This document shows positions 26,421-38,830 of a DNA stretch of 64,000 nt, piece after piece. The position numbers and the translations under genes are program-made. This DNA comes from Diphasiastrum complanatum (Eukaryota > Streptophyta > Lycopodiopsida > Lycopodiales > Lycopodiaceae), in the NCBI GenBank assembly GCA_029204225.1, contig CM055104.1, positions 44,955,835-45,019,834 of the forward strand. The letters run 5' to 3'. Each line of letters begins with the position of its first letter. Position 1 is the first letter of the stretch. Under the pieces are notes generated by a model. The model was not told where the DNA came from and did not search any database. It saw only the letters and a program-made list of their open reading frames with translations.

Positions 26421-28794
26421 CTCCTAATGTCTAGTTTCCAAAGGAATGTGGATATTATATATACATCCAAACACTTTAAAATCTTTTACATTGGGCTTAT
26501 TGCCAAACAAGGCTTGAAATGGTGAGACCCCACCAATAGCACTACTAGGAAGCCTATTACATAAGTAATTAGCACAAGTTATGGCCTCCCCCGAAAAAGA
26601 GATGGGTAGAGAGGCATCAAGTCTTAAATACTTTGCACATTCACAAAGGCTCCTATTTTTCCTCTCGGCCACCCCATTTTGTTGGGGGGTGTAGGAACAA
26701 GTGAACTCTCTCTTAATGCCATTGATCTCACAAAAGTCTCTCATCTTGTTGGAGATATATTCTCCTCCATTATCACATCTTAGAACTTTAATGCAAGAAC
26801 TAAGTTGATTTTTCACTAGAGACTTAAACTTTAGAAAAGCTTCATATACAAGGCTTTTCTTAGGCAATAATTCAATCCAAGTGTATCTAGTACAATCATC
26901 TATGAAAGTCACATACATTAAGGCACCTCCATTACTTTCATGAGAAAAAGCATGTACATCTGAATGAATAAGATCTAAAGGTGAGGTAGATCTTGTCAAA
27001 CATCTCTTGTAGGAAGTCTTGTGTGACTTTGCAAGGCCACATGCCTCACACACTTTGCCACACTTCTTGAAAGCTATTGGTAGGCTGAGAGCTAGCTCCT
27101 TTGATGCCATGGATTCCATTGCTTGAAGATTATGATGGCCTAATCTTTTGTGCCAAAGCTCCACTTGAGTCAACTCCTCCTTAACCATATTCACACTCTC
27201 AATAGCCACATTAGCATCTAACTTAAAGAGCCTTCCTTGCTTAATGCCACTAGCTATGCACTTATCACTTTTCAAAATGGAACACACTCCATTCTTGAAA
27301 TGTAAATCTAGTCCATTGTACATTAATTGACCAACACTAAGCAAGTTTTTTGTAATGGATGGAACATACAAAACATTATCAAGATCTATCCTCTTAGATG
27401 ATCCTAAGCATAATGGAATAGATCCTATGCCATCTATCTTATATTCTTGATCACTAGCAATGTAGATTGACTTCTTAGAATCATTACAAGAAAGTAGAGT
27501 AGAAAAATAATGTTTGTTGAATGACATGTGGAAACTAGCCCCACTATCAATCCACCATGTCTCTTGGCTTGATCTTGGTGTAGATGCTACCATCAAAGAT
27601 GTGTTAGCCATCCTCTTCCTCTTCCCCTTCTGCAAGGTTGCCTTGATCTTCACTCCCTTGTGCATTCTTCTTCTTATAACATTCAGAAGTAAAGTGTCCT
27701 TTCTTCCCACAAAAGAAACACTTAATCTTGGCTTTGTTCTTTTGCTTTCCTTTGGAGGTAGATCCTCCATCCTTTGCCTTGGCCTCCTTGCCTTGGAACT
27801 TCTTGAAAGGATGAGTCTTCTTTTTTTCTTTTGATGTGAAGTTTGCTTTCTCATCACCATTATGTAGTGACAAGGACCCCATTCTTGTTTTGAGGTGTAG
27901 AAGCCTACTCTCCTCGGCCACAAGAACATTATGCAATTTATCAATTGATGGAAGTTGGTCTTGAATAGCAAAAGATTGAACTAGATTAGAGAACTCATCT
28001 CCTAATCCATTCAAAATTACTTGTACTAGATCATTGTCTTGGATCTTCTTTCCTATAGATCCCTATTCTTTGTTCAAAGATTTTCTCCTTAGGACATACT
28101 CTTGTCCATTTTCTCCACTTCTTCTCGTGCTTTGCAAGATCAAGTTTCCTAGCATAAGCACTCTTGAAGTGTTGTTGGATTCATACATGTTCTTTAGTGA
28201 ATCCCAAGCCTCTTTTGATGATGCACAAGAAGCCACCTCCTTGAAGAGGTCATTGCTTACATTCAACTGTAAGCAATGTAAGGCTAATTTCCAAGAAGCT
28301 TCTAATCTCGTCCCAATCAACCTAGTTCAACTTGGATGATGGTATAATAGATCTACTTCAAATATCCTAGCAAATCACTCCAAAATATTGATTCTAGTAC
28401 AATTTTGTTTGATATTTCACACACACTTAAGATCTGAACAAATCAGGCTTATAGATCTGATCTAATTCTTTAAAATGAATCGCTTCAATGAATCAAAATA
28501 CTATTTGATCATTAGCATTATTGAACCTAGATCTAGACAATGCACCAAAAACCTTGAATTTTGGACTAGTATGCACATTTTTGGATCAAAACCACTAAAG
28601 GAAGTTAGTTTGAAGGTTGACGTATAGTGAATTCAAACATGTGGATAGTACATGAGCAGCCCACAAATTTTTCTTGACCAAAAATATTGATGGTACCTTT
28701 CTCCTTTAACTCGCCCTCTCAAGTAAAGCTCAAAAACAACTCCTTGTCAATGATTTCACTAGTTTCATTAATCATTAGATCACTCTTACAGTTG

Positions 28795-28806
28795 GCTCTA
28801 ATACTA
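28795..28806 (-). other. Primer binding site of copia A
   Basis: GCTCTAATACTA on the plus strand, two mismatches from the reverse complement of the tRNA-Met site, directly against the LTR. Confidence 0.6.
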
Positions 28807-29646
28807 TGTCAATTTTTAGAGAAAAAGGACAATTATGATTGTACTAATCAATCATTAAGAGTTATTGATTGCTTAATCCAATGATCTATCAGGTTCTAGG
28901 TGTTAGATCTTGATCTAGATGCATTACACTATGATTTAAGCAAGAGCAATGGATCAAATGATTAAAATATTAGAGGAGCGGCCTCACACATGTGGAGGAC
29001 AGTACCTGTACGGCCTGTAAACTGAGAGTAAAATACTCAAGCTTAGAAATGAATTCCAATCACAAAAACACAAAAAGAAATGTGGAAAATACAAGCAAAA
29101 CTAGAAATTGCCAATGTCTCATCAACTTCTCATTCATTTGGTTGATCCCTTTATAGATCAAGTACATCCACGAGATGTGTACTGTCCAGCAAGCCTTTAC
29201 ACATGTGAAGAGTGCCTAGTCATCCAGATCCACCAGTGGGATCCATATGTGCTCATTTCCCGAAGTTGACTATTCTCTTTGGCTAGAAAACAAAAAGCTA
29301 GTCTTCCACATTTATAGGAATATTCCCTATAAAATAGAATCTAATGGAATCTTCTTATCTTATCATCTGGAAGCTTATCCACACGTGTGAATGGTATCTT
29401 GACATGTGTGAGTAATAACTCATTCACATGGAAGTCCAATCTATTTCCATAAAGTTTGACCAATTTGACCATTTTCAAGATTCTATTCAAAGGCCAATTT
29501 CACACTTGTGTAGATCTAGCTAAAATCAATCTAACTTTATAAAAGTGAGTTGTGTGGGAATAGACTCCACACGTGTGAGATCCTATCAAGATCAAAATAT
29601 CTTAAGATCTACAAATTACATCAAGTTGGGAGTGATATTTTTAACA
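28807..29646 (-). mobile_element. 5' LTR of copia A (840 bp)
   Basis: Read on the minus strand it begins TGTTAAAAATATC and ends AAAAATTGACA. CACACGTGTG occurs twice (29380-29389 and 29568-29577). The right edge meets an ACTCG array without a gap. Confidence 0.7.
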
Positions 29647-29935
29647 TTACTCGTCTACCGCTCTTTACTCGCACTCAGCTCATTACTCGCCCTCAGTGAC
29701 CATTACTCGCGCTCATATATTTACTCACCCTCTTGTGTTTATCACGCCTCTGGTTTATTACTCGCCCTACTGATTACTCACCGGCACCACATTACTCACG
29801 ATGCCATTTTACTCGCCTACAATACATAACTTGCCTACAATTCTTTACTCGTGATGCCACTTTACTCTCCCTCAGTATATTACTCGTCTACAGTACATTT
29901 CCTACCCTCAGACCATTTCTCGCCCTCAGACTCTA
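29646..29935. repeat. TTACTCGCCCTCAG minisatellite
   Basis: About 15 degenerate units of 17-21 bp with the core TTACTCG and a tail CCCTCAG or TCTAC. The open frames across it are artefacts. Confidence 0.9.
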
Positions 29936-30271
29936 TCCATCACCGTACCAGTTCCCACCGATGGCATGAAACATCATCTTTCGGGCGCTACTGTCTTGCC
30001 TGGTCAACGAGTCCAAACCACTCGAACCACCGTCACACCTGTTGGACCCAGCCATTCCTCCAGCCCGTCTATGTCTTCGCACACCTCAACCTCACCATCC
30101 ATGTCCTGGCAAACCAGATCCGCCTCTTCATCTTCCCCATCCTCATTCACGTCCCTTAGCGGAGAGGAGAGAGAGACATCTCCCCGATCTACCTACCAAC
30201 CTGTCCTTTCTCCCTCCCCTGAAACTGTTGCCTGTGGGTGGATGGCCACCACAGAAGCTATAGTCGACTGG
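29936..30271. other. Unassigned GC-richer segment beside copia B
   Basis: Ser/Pro/Thr-rich open frame on the plus strand (from 29966) and a competing frame on the minus strand; neither is recognised. The segment was once contiguous with 34932-35206, being split by copia B. Confidence 0.4.
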
Positions 30272-30888
30272 TGTTGAAATATTGGAAAAATCTATCTAAT
30301 GTTGTAAGTAGGGGTCCTAAAAATGCCAAAGATGAATTGAGCTCTTTTGGCTTAGTAAAGACCCATCTTAGAATAAAATATTCAAGGTAGGTAGAAGTAG
30401 AAACTTGACCTACCATAGGAATTGCCATTTGTACTTTGCATGCCACATTTAATGCATGAAAATACTAGGTGGCACAATTAGACATATTGAGGTGGCTTGA
30501 ATAAGTCTAGATAGCTTGAGAGGTGGATTCATAACTCCAATTCAACTCAAAGTAGAAGGAGAGTCCATGGATCTATATATATATATGTGATGTACTCTCA
30601 TCGAGAAGATGGTGAAATTTGTGTATAATGCAAATTTGGAGACTAAGCTCTTTGTGCCCTCTCTCTCTACTCGAGTTTGTACTTTCATATTCTCTCTCTA
30701 GCCGAGTTGAGGCATTTATTGTACTTAGTTTCATGTTTTGTTGACAGATCTTGCTTGTAACACAATAATATTTCTTGTATGATCAGCTTTCCTATTGTCA
30801 ATCAATGCTAGTTTGATCTTTATGGTATTATTGGGCTTAGGAGATCAAAAGTACATGTGTAGGGCGTCCCACACGTGTGAATTCAACA
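30272..30888 (+). repeat. 5' LTR of copia B
   Basis: TGTTGAAATATTGG to GTGAATTCAACA, ending in the CACACGTGTG palindrome (30870-30879). A TA-rich TATA-like run lies at about 30575-30588. Confidence 0.93.
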
Positions 30889-33800
30889 TGGTATCAGAGC
30901 CTACCCAAGATTAAGCAAATATAATAAAAAAGTTTGCAAATTTGATCAGATTTCAAGCTAGGAATTGTCTAGATTCTACTTTCTAGCTAGTTTGCAGTTT
31001 TATGGTGATTTAGAGCTTCAAACCACTTTGAATGGTCCAGATTAGGTACTGTACGGAATTTCAGGTTCAGGCACGTGTGAAATCCGCCCATTTTTAGTTT
31101 GGTGGTTCTCTCTCACCTTAGATCCAAATTTCATGCAATTTGGCCCACTAGAAAGCTAGAAATGTGTAGAATTTGATGCATTTGAATCATGACAGTTGGA
31201 TAAGCCAATCAAAAGTTATAAGCTTTTGAAGAGTCGTAGGTAGGGCGCCTAGACCTGTGGCAAATCGTGAGTACATGTTATTTATTGCCTGAATGATCAC
31301 AAAAATCATCTAGAAGTTGACCAATCTCATCTATATGTGATCTAGGCAAAATTTAGTGGATCTAGGCAAATTGTTTTATACAAATAGATTGTATTTGAGT
31401 CAATTTGACATTTCTGGAGTATTTCACACGTGTGAAATTCAGAGAACCATAACTTTTGTCATACTTCATCTTTTTTGATGATTCAAATCTTGTTTTAGAG
31501 GGATTGTCAAACTAGTGAGGTCTATCTCATAGTTTTTTGCTTAGTCTTACATAGGATTTGGTTTTTTACCCTTGATTGGTTCCTATAGTGAGAAGATAAG
31601 CAATTTTTTCATCCATCTTTTTTGATTTCCAACATTCTTTAAGGCTTCAACGGGTGCCTTTCTATTAGAAGCAAGTGAAAGATTGTCAACCTCCAATTAC
31701 TCAATTTGGAAGGTTAGGATGGAATTTGTCTTAATTCTACAAGATGTGATGGATATTGTACTTGGTATTGAAGAAGAACCACAAATTCCTCAAGAAATTC
31801 CAAAGTACAAAAAGAGAGCTAGGATGGCTCTACATTATATCAAAATGAATGTCTCAAATGACATCTTAAGAGAAATTGGTGCTTGTACTAATGCCAAAGA
31901 TGCTCGGGATACTCTCAAATCCATATGAGGCAAAGAATACTTCTAGACTTCTAACACTAAGAAACCAAATTTTTCAAAGTGTACAGAGAAGTGATGAATG
32001 TTCTTCAGCTTATGTAATGAGAGTTAAAGACCTCCATAGAGAATTGTCATGCATAGGAGACTCCATCAACCAAAATGAACTTGTTCAAGTCATACTTAAT
32101 GGGTTAAAGGAGGAATATGACAACCTTGTTAAGAGTTATGCCATTAAGGAGGAGCTACCAAGTTTGGAAGCACTCCAAAGTGTGCTCATTTCTGAAGAAT
32201 CAAGACAAGAGTATAAACTCTTGAAAATGGAAAGACTATCTCTCAACATTGATGATAAAGCCCTCTTTACCAAGGACAAGCACAAGTCAACAAGTAAGAA
32301 TCAACACCAACCCTCTTCAAGCAAGAACAATCTTGTTTCCAAGGAGAAAGGAGAAGAGGATGAGTCCTCTCAAGCTTTCACATCCAAGAAGAAGAAGAAA
32401 AACATCAAGTGTTTCTTTTGTGGCAAGAAGGGGCATTATGCCACCAATTGCTTCAAGAAGAAGAGTCAATTCAAGCAAGCCAACATTTTCAATGAAGAGA
32501 AGGAAGATGCTCATGCAAGTGATGGAGAGAGATATCTTATGGTCTCAAGTTTTTCTTCATCACCTTTCAAGAAGGATGGTTCGTGGTACATTGACAGTGG
32601 ATCTTCCTCACATATGTGTAGCTCCAAGCATTCTTTTTCATCCATGACACCTTATGAAGGAGCCAAGAAGTCCATCTACACAGCAAATGATCATGAGTGT
32701 GCTATTGAAGGCATAGGGACCATGCCCTTTAAGCTTTCATCATCAAAAGTTCTTTCTCTGTCTAAAGTACTTTTTGTTCCTAAGTTAACAAAAAATCTTA
32801 TTAGTGTTGGACAATTGTTTGATAGTGGACTAGATGTGAATTTCAATGTTGATACATGTAGAATCAAGAAGCATGATGAGATCCTTGCATTTGGGTCTAG
32901 ATATGGTGGAATCTACAAGCTTGATCCCAAAGAGTATGCTAACTCTTGTGATGGTGCTTTTGCTTCTCATATTTCTTTGGAGGAACTATGGCATAGAAGG
33001 TTGGGGCATCCTAACTATAGTTCTATGGTGTCCATGGTCAAGAAAGCCAAAGCTATTGGCTTGCCTAATCTTATCTCCAAAAATTTCAAGCCATGTGAGG
33101 CTTGTGCCATATCTAAATCTCATAAGAAGCCTTTTCACCATATGAAGCACTTTATTTGAAGAAACCTAAGGTTGATCACCTTAGAGTATTTGGATGCATA
33201 TGCTTTGTCCATATTCCCTTGGAAACGAGAAAGAAGGATGATCCTAGTGCAAGCAAAGGAGTAATGGTTGGATATCCATCCAACAAGAAAGCCTATCAAA
33301 TCTACATGCTCTCTACTTTTAAAGTAATTGAAAGTAAAGATGTAGTTTTTTATGAAGAAGAAAAATACAATCTTGGAGGGGCCGAGATCAAGCATTAGGA
33401 GGAGAATTTAAAATGCAAGATCTAGGAGAGATCCATTACATTTTAGGCCTTGAGATTGATTTTCATGAAGAGTATGCTTTTATTTGTCAATCTAGATATG
33501 TCTTTTCTATGTTGAGAAAATCCAATATGCAAAATTGTAAAGGCATAGATACTCCCATGGAGCAACATGTAAAAGACCCTATTAAAGGTGATGAAAGATC
33601 CTTCGAGGACATCACACTTTATAGGAGTCTTATAGGCTCCTTAATTTGGCTTACTATCACTAGACCCGATTTGAGCTATTGTGTGCACAAATTGAGTCAG
33701 TTTATGCAAGATCCTAAGATCCAACATTGGAAGATGGCCAAGAGAGTTCTAAGATATGTATCTTCTACTCAAGATTATGGTTTATTATACAAGAATGAAG

Positions 33801-34315
33801 ATCTAACCATTATTGGCAATTCGAATTCCGATTTTGCAAGTGATAAAATGGATCGAAAGTCCATTAATGCATATACTATCTTTCTTGGAGGCAATCTTGT
33901 GTCTTGGTTTTCAAAGAAGCAAGATACCATATCCCTATCTTCTTGTGAGGCCGAGTACAAAGCACTCACTACAACAACTAAAGAGGTGCTTTGGATCAAG
34001 AGGTTAATCATGGAGCTAAAGTGCATCAAAGAGTATGATCTTCCCTTGATCAAATGTGACAACATATCGGCCCAAGCTCTTGCATACAGTCCTATTTTTC
34101 ATGCAAGAAGCAAGCATATAGAAGTGGCACACCATTTTGTAAGGGAAATGCTGATTGGAGGTGAAATTAACTTGGAACATGTCGACACATCTTCATATAT
34201 TGCTGATCTTCTCACAAAGCCACTTTGTAAAAGTGCCTTCTTAAAGCATAGATCTAATCTTGGTCTTATCTCAAGATTGATGCTTGATCCACATTAGATA
34301 CATTTTTAGGAGGAG

Positions 34316-34927
34316 TGTTGAAATATTGGAAAAATATATCCAATGTTCTAAGTAGGGGTCCTAAAAATGCCAAAGATGTATTGAGCTCTTTTGTCTTAGT
34401 AAAGACCCATCTTAGAATAAAATATTCAAGGTAGGTAGAAGTAGAAACTCGAGCTACCATAGGAATTGCCATTTGTACTTTGCATGCCACATTTAATGCA
34501 TGAAAATACTAGGTGGCACAATTAGACATATTGAAGTGGCTTGAATAAGTCTAGATAGCTTGAGAGGTGGCTTCATAACTCCAATTCAACTCAAAGTAGG
34601 AGGAGAGTCCATGGATCTATATATATGTGATGTACTCTCATTGAGAAGATGATGAAATTTGTGTATAATGCAAATTTGGAGACTAAGCTCTTTGTGCCCT
34701 CTCTCTCTACTCGAGTTTGTACTTTTATATTCTCTCTCTAACCGAGTTGAGGCATTTATTGTACTTAGTTTCATGTTTGTTGACAAAATTTGCTTGTAAC
34801 ACAATAATATTTCTTGTATGATCATCTTTCCTATTGTCAATCAATGCTAGTTTGATCTTTATGGTATTATTGGGCTTAGGAGATCAAAAGTACATGTGTT
34901 GGGCATCCCACACGTGTGAATTCAACA
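34316..34927 (+). repeat. 3' LTR of copia B
   Basis: Second copy of the LTR with the same ends and the palindrome at 34909-34918. Confidence 0.93.
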
Positions 34928-35206
34928 CTGGACACAAGAGAGTGATGTAATAGCTTGAGGTGGTCCCGATGGGGACTAAGATCTGGAACGTTAAGCAGGT
35001 GATTGCATTGGTAGCTGTTGGGTGTCCATGATTTGGAGATGAGGTGAGAAGACAGCAGGTGAGATTCGTCGTCTGGTGCATCTTGGCTGGAGGCTATCTT
35101 CTTCTTCATCTTCATTGTCTTCACTACTAGATGGAACATCTTCGTACTCCAGCCATCTTCTTCTTATGTTTCCTCGGAGTCAGCTACTTGGTTGTAGATG
35201 ATTGAC
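34928..35206. other. Unassigned segment between copia B and an LTR fragment
   Basis: Right-hand continuation of the DNA at 29936-30271 beyond copia B. Frames on the minus strand are open but unrecognised. Confidence 0.4.
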
Positions 35207-35385
35207 ATTTCTATGTCTACATTCTATATACAAGTTGTATATGACAAACTAGACTTCAAGAAACCATGTAGCTCGAGTTTTTTCTAGGCCAAATTTGGCA
35301 TTTACAGTATGAAACATCACATACACATAGAAAAAACTCTGCCAAAAGCCTAAAGTCAAGATAGATGATTTTTCATTTCTCAACA
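35207..35385 (-). mobile_element. LTR fragment related to copia D
   Basis: Matches 55008-55184, the outer end of the copia D LTR, including TAGCTCGAGTTT and CAAATTTGGCATTTACA. Ends CAACA, i.e. TGTTG on the minus strand. It directly abuts the start of the copia C LTR copy. Confidence 0.75.
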
Positions 35386-35794
35386 AACTACTCTTGTAAT
35401 TCTCTGTTTAGCTATCTTGTAAACTCCACACAGTGGAGATATAAACAATTTGTATGGATCAACAGAACATAGAGAAGAGTGCATGAGTAGAGCAGAAAAA
35501 AAAAAGAATAGAAACGAAATAGCTATGCATGAAAGTCTGCCAACGAGCAAAACACAGCGAAAGATCAGAGTGTCAGGCCGCCAACGAGCGAGACATTGAT
35601 TATCTTGCTCTAAGAAAAACAAACTAATAGTACAATTGCTCTCTCTTGTGCAAATACTTGTCTGCCGCTGTCTTGATTGCTAGAATGATTTCTGTTCTGT
35701 GATCTGTAGTCGCATGTGTAGGATCCTGCAAGCTTCCGCCTAAGAAAATTCAAAAGAAACAAATCCGTTCGTGATACAAAACCCATTCGCGACA
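35386..35794 (+). repeat. 5' LTR copy of copia C
   Basis: 409 bp from AACTACTCTTGTAATT to GCGACA. It lacks a TG start, so the outer edge may have been lost or lie in the adjoining foreign LTR. Confidence 0.8.
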
Positions 35795-37878
35795 TGGTAT
35801 CAGAGCCTACAGGTTATCACTACTGATATCTGAACAATGAATTTCTAGGCAACACAATATGGCTACAACGATCCAAACAAGAGTAGCAATCAATCTTGAT
35901 GGCGCAAACTATAGGATATGGAAATTCAAAATCAAAACACTTCTGAAGGGCGAAGGTATCTGGTCGGTGACCGAACTCTCAAAGGTGCAGCCTCCAGAGA
36001 GAGACCCGATGAGAGCTGAATGGATCAGAAAGGATGAGCATGCAATGGTGATCATTGTTTCGTCCATCAACGAAGATCTACTCATGCAGATTGAAGACTG
36101 CGAGAGCAGCCATGCAGCATGGGAAAGATTAAAACATAAGTACGAAGTGAGGACTGTAGCTTCAGTGATGCATCTTCACAATCAGTTGCAATCTATACGA
36201 TGGGATGACAACCAGTTAGACCAGCACGTTGAAAAGATCAAAATGATCTTCGCTCAACTCGTTGCATCAAGACAGGAGCACCAGGTCCAAGCACTACAAC
36301 AATTGTTTTACTTCATGAAGTCTCTCCTACGTCCTATTAGCTGCTGAGAATGCTCATACTGAGTCTATTAGATATGACATTTGACAAAGAAATCAACTTT
36401 GTCACTGATGAGAGACTGATGAGGGACGAAGGAGAAGGAAGTAGTGATCAAGAGAAAGCTCTCTTCACAAAAGAGAAGAAGAAGAAGAAGAACAGACCCA
36501 GATTCGACAAGACAAAGTTCTCGAATCAACAATCTTCTTCTTGTGATCACTGTCACAAACCAAGCCATATAGCCAACAAATGCTGGTTCAATACAGCAAT
36601 TCCTTGCATGCACTGCAAGAAGAAGGGGCACTTTGCATATGATTGTAGATTCAACCCAAAAAGAAAGAACAAGGCTAAGAAAACAAATGTTGTAGAGTCA
36701 TCCAAAGATGTAGATAGAGGTAATAAGACCTCCAGATTGATATGCTAACAATCTTCAATGGAGCGAAGACACGCAATTTGAATACTACAGCTTCACTGAA
36801 GAGCCAACAACATATCAAGAAGTTGTCCAGAGTCCAGAGGGAGAATTATGGAAGCAAGCAATGTTAGAGGAGATCGAGTCGATGAGGCAAAACGAGGCAT
36901 GGACACTAAAGCCACTGTCAGAAAACAAAAAGATCATCGACCACAAGTGGGTGTACAAGATGAAAATGAGGCCGTTACAAAATAAGGCCTATCGTGAAGG
37001 GCTACACAGAAAGGTATGGTGTTGATTATTTCGACACATATTCGCCAATGGTCAAGATGACAAGCATACGACTGCTCCTTGCATACGCTACACAACACAA
37101 TCTGAAAATTCACCACATTGATGTGAAGACAGCCTTTCTCCACGGAGATCTAGAGGAAGAAATCTTCATGAAGCAGCTTGAAGGATTTAAAGACCCCGAC
37201 AATCGACCATATGTCTGTCGGTTGCAAAGATGCATTTATGGTCTAAAGCAGGCATCATGAGCTTGGTACAAGAAGCTCGACAGTCTTCTGAAGCCTAGAC
37301 TTCAATCCTACACAACCAGACTGTAATGTCTACCTAAAAAGAGTAGGAAAAATTTTTGTGATACTGACTATTTTCGTGGATGATTCCCTTATGATAGGAA
37401 ACTCCTTGATGATAATCAAGGACATGAAGAGATTTCTGAAAATTATGAAATCACATATCTAGGAGAAGCAATAAAATGCGTCAGGCTGGAGATCAAAAGA
37501 GATCAAATAAAAGACGAAATACATTTGAGCCAGTCTAAATATGCCAGAAAAGTGCTGAAGCAATATCACATGATGGACTACAAAGAAAAAGCCACACCAA
37601 TGATAGCTAGAGACAAGTTGACGAAGCAAGATTGCCTGAAAACAGAAGAAGAAAAACTGAAGATGGAAGGTATACCCTACCAAAACCTAATCGGTAGTCT
37701 AATGTACCTTACAATTTGTACCAGACCCGATCTGGCTTTCTTTGTTTGTGCTATAAGCCAATTCTCTTCCATCTTTCACGCTGCCAACTGGTAGCTCAAC
37801 GGGCGTGGAGTCTTAAACTTCACGTTCAGCTGAAACAGTTACCAATAACAGAGAGTAACTAACTACTTAATTAGCGTT

Positions 37879-38286
37879 AACTACTCTTGTAATTTTCTGT
37901 TTAGCTATCTTGTAAACTCCACACAGTGGAGATATAAACAATTTTTCAAGATCAACAGAACATAGAGAAGAGTGCGTGAGTAGAACAGAAAAAGAAAAGA
38001 ATAGAAACGAAATAGTTGTGCATGAAAGTCTGTCAACGAACAGAACACAGTGAAAGAGCAGAGTGTCAGGCTGCCAACGAACAAGACACTGATCATCTCA
38101 TCCTAAAAAAACAAACTGGTAATACAGTTGCTCTCTCTTGTGCATCTCCTTGTCTTCCGCTGTCTTGATTGCTAGAATGATTTCTGTTCTGTGATTTGTA
38201 GTCGCGTGTGTAGGATCCTGCAAGCTTCCGCCTAAGAAAATTCCAAAGAAACAAATTTGTTTGCGATACGAAACCCGATCATGACA
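37879..38286 (+). repeat. 3' LTR copy of copia C
   Basis: 408 bp matching the 5' copy and ending ATCATGACA. The true LTR start may lie further left than the shared part. Confidence 0.8.
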
Positions 38287-38830
38287 GGAAAGAGCGGCCG
38301 ATGTATTAATACTAAAAAATTTAGGGTAGGCATCGAAAAATCAATGAATCAAAAATTAATGATTTGAAAAAGAAATGAGGAGTCGAAAAAACTTGAGGTG
38401 ACTCGAAATCATTTTCATTGACTCGAAAAATCTACATTACCTTGAAAAATTCCCAGTGACTTGAAAAATTATAAAGTATCAAAAATTTTACAAAGACTTG
38501 AAACCATGAAAAGTATCTAAAATTTTTATAAAGACTCGTAAAATTAGAGCCGAGTATCGAAAATTTTTAAATTTGGTAGAAATTTACAAGGGACAAGAAA
38601 AGAGCAGGTATTGAAATTTTTTTTTCAAGATGGTGCTTAAAAAATCGAGTCTTTATGTATTTTTTATTTTCCAAAAGTAAGTATCAAACCAACGGTGTTC
38701 GAAAAAATGTAGGTAGGAATATACATGGAAAAAATACAAGGAAAAAAGAAAAACTCGAATCATTAGACATAAAATCGATCAAAGAGAAAAAAGTTATAAC
38801 CCGGAAGTCCTTCTTAAACAAGATCTATGG
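38287..38830. repeat. GACTCGAAAAAT degenerate array beside a Tat-type gypsy
   Basis: About 15 weak copies of GACTCGAAAAATT-like units separated by AT-rich DNA. It lies just beyond the integrase end of the gypsy element, in the position of its 3' untranslated region. The core resembles the arrays at 3484-4300. Confidence 0.65.

Larger units (their letters stand above)
26424..29646 (-). mobile_element. Copia A, fossil Ty1/copia element
   Basis: Minus-strand copia. Parts in order from the right: 5' LTR 28807-29646, primer site 28795-28806, leader, gag about 27600-28320 with a CFFCGKKGHFTSEC zinc knuckle, then protease (WWIDSGASFHM) and integrase down to about 26424. The element is truncated: reverse transcriptase, RNase H and 3' LTR are absent, and gag is broken (a few breaks). 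It is inserted between a GCATGTC array and an ACTCG-core array. Confidence 0.9.
30272..34927 (+). mobile_element. Copia B, fossil Ty1/copia element with both LTRs
   Basis: LTRs at 30272-30888 and 34316-34927, primer site TGGTATCAGAGC at 30889-30900, polypurine tract TTTTAGGAGGAG at 34304-34315. Flanks carry CTGG on both sides (ACTGG if the terminal A is shared), a short target duplication. Parts: gag about 31650-32510 with CFFCGKKGHYATNC, protease (WYIDSGSSSHM), part of integrase, then the C-terminal half of reverse transcriptase and RNase H to 34297. Broken, about four breaks. The LTRs differ at roughly 20-22 of 610 positions, so it is moderately old. Confidence 0.93.
35386..38286 (+). mobile_element. 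Copia C, old fossil Ty1/copia element
   Basis: LTR copies at 35386-35794 and 37879-38286, primer site TGGTATCAGAGC at 35795-35806. Parts: gag from 35859 (UBN2-type, NLDGANYRIWKFKI), CCHC knuckles near 36540-36660, and reverse transcriptase pieces from about 36770 to 37800 (YGLKQAS). Much of pol is missing and there are many breaks. LTR copies differ by about one base in ten, making it older than copia B. The gag type differs from copia A, B, D and E and is closer to Tnt1/Retrofit-like elements. Confidence 0.88.

Noticed and set aside
29545-30277. Overlapping frames of about 70-100 codons that might be an exon
   Set aside because: Most lie in the TTACTCG array; the Ser/Pro-rich rest has no start context, splice signals or family match.
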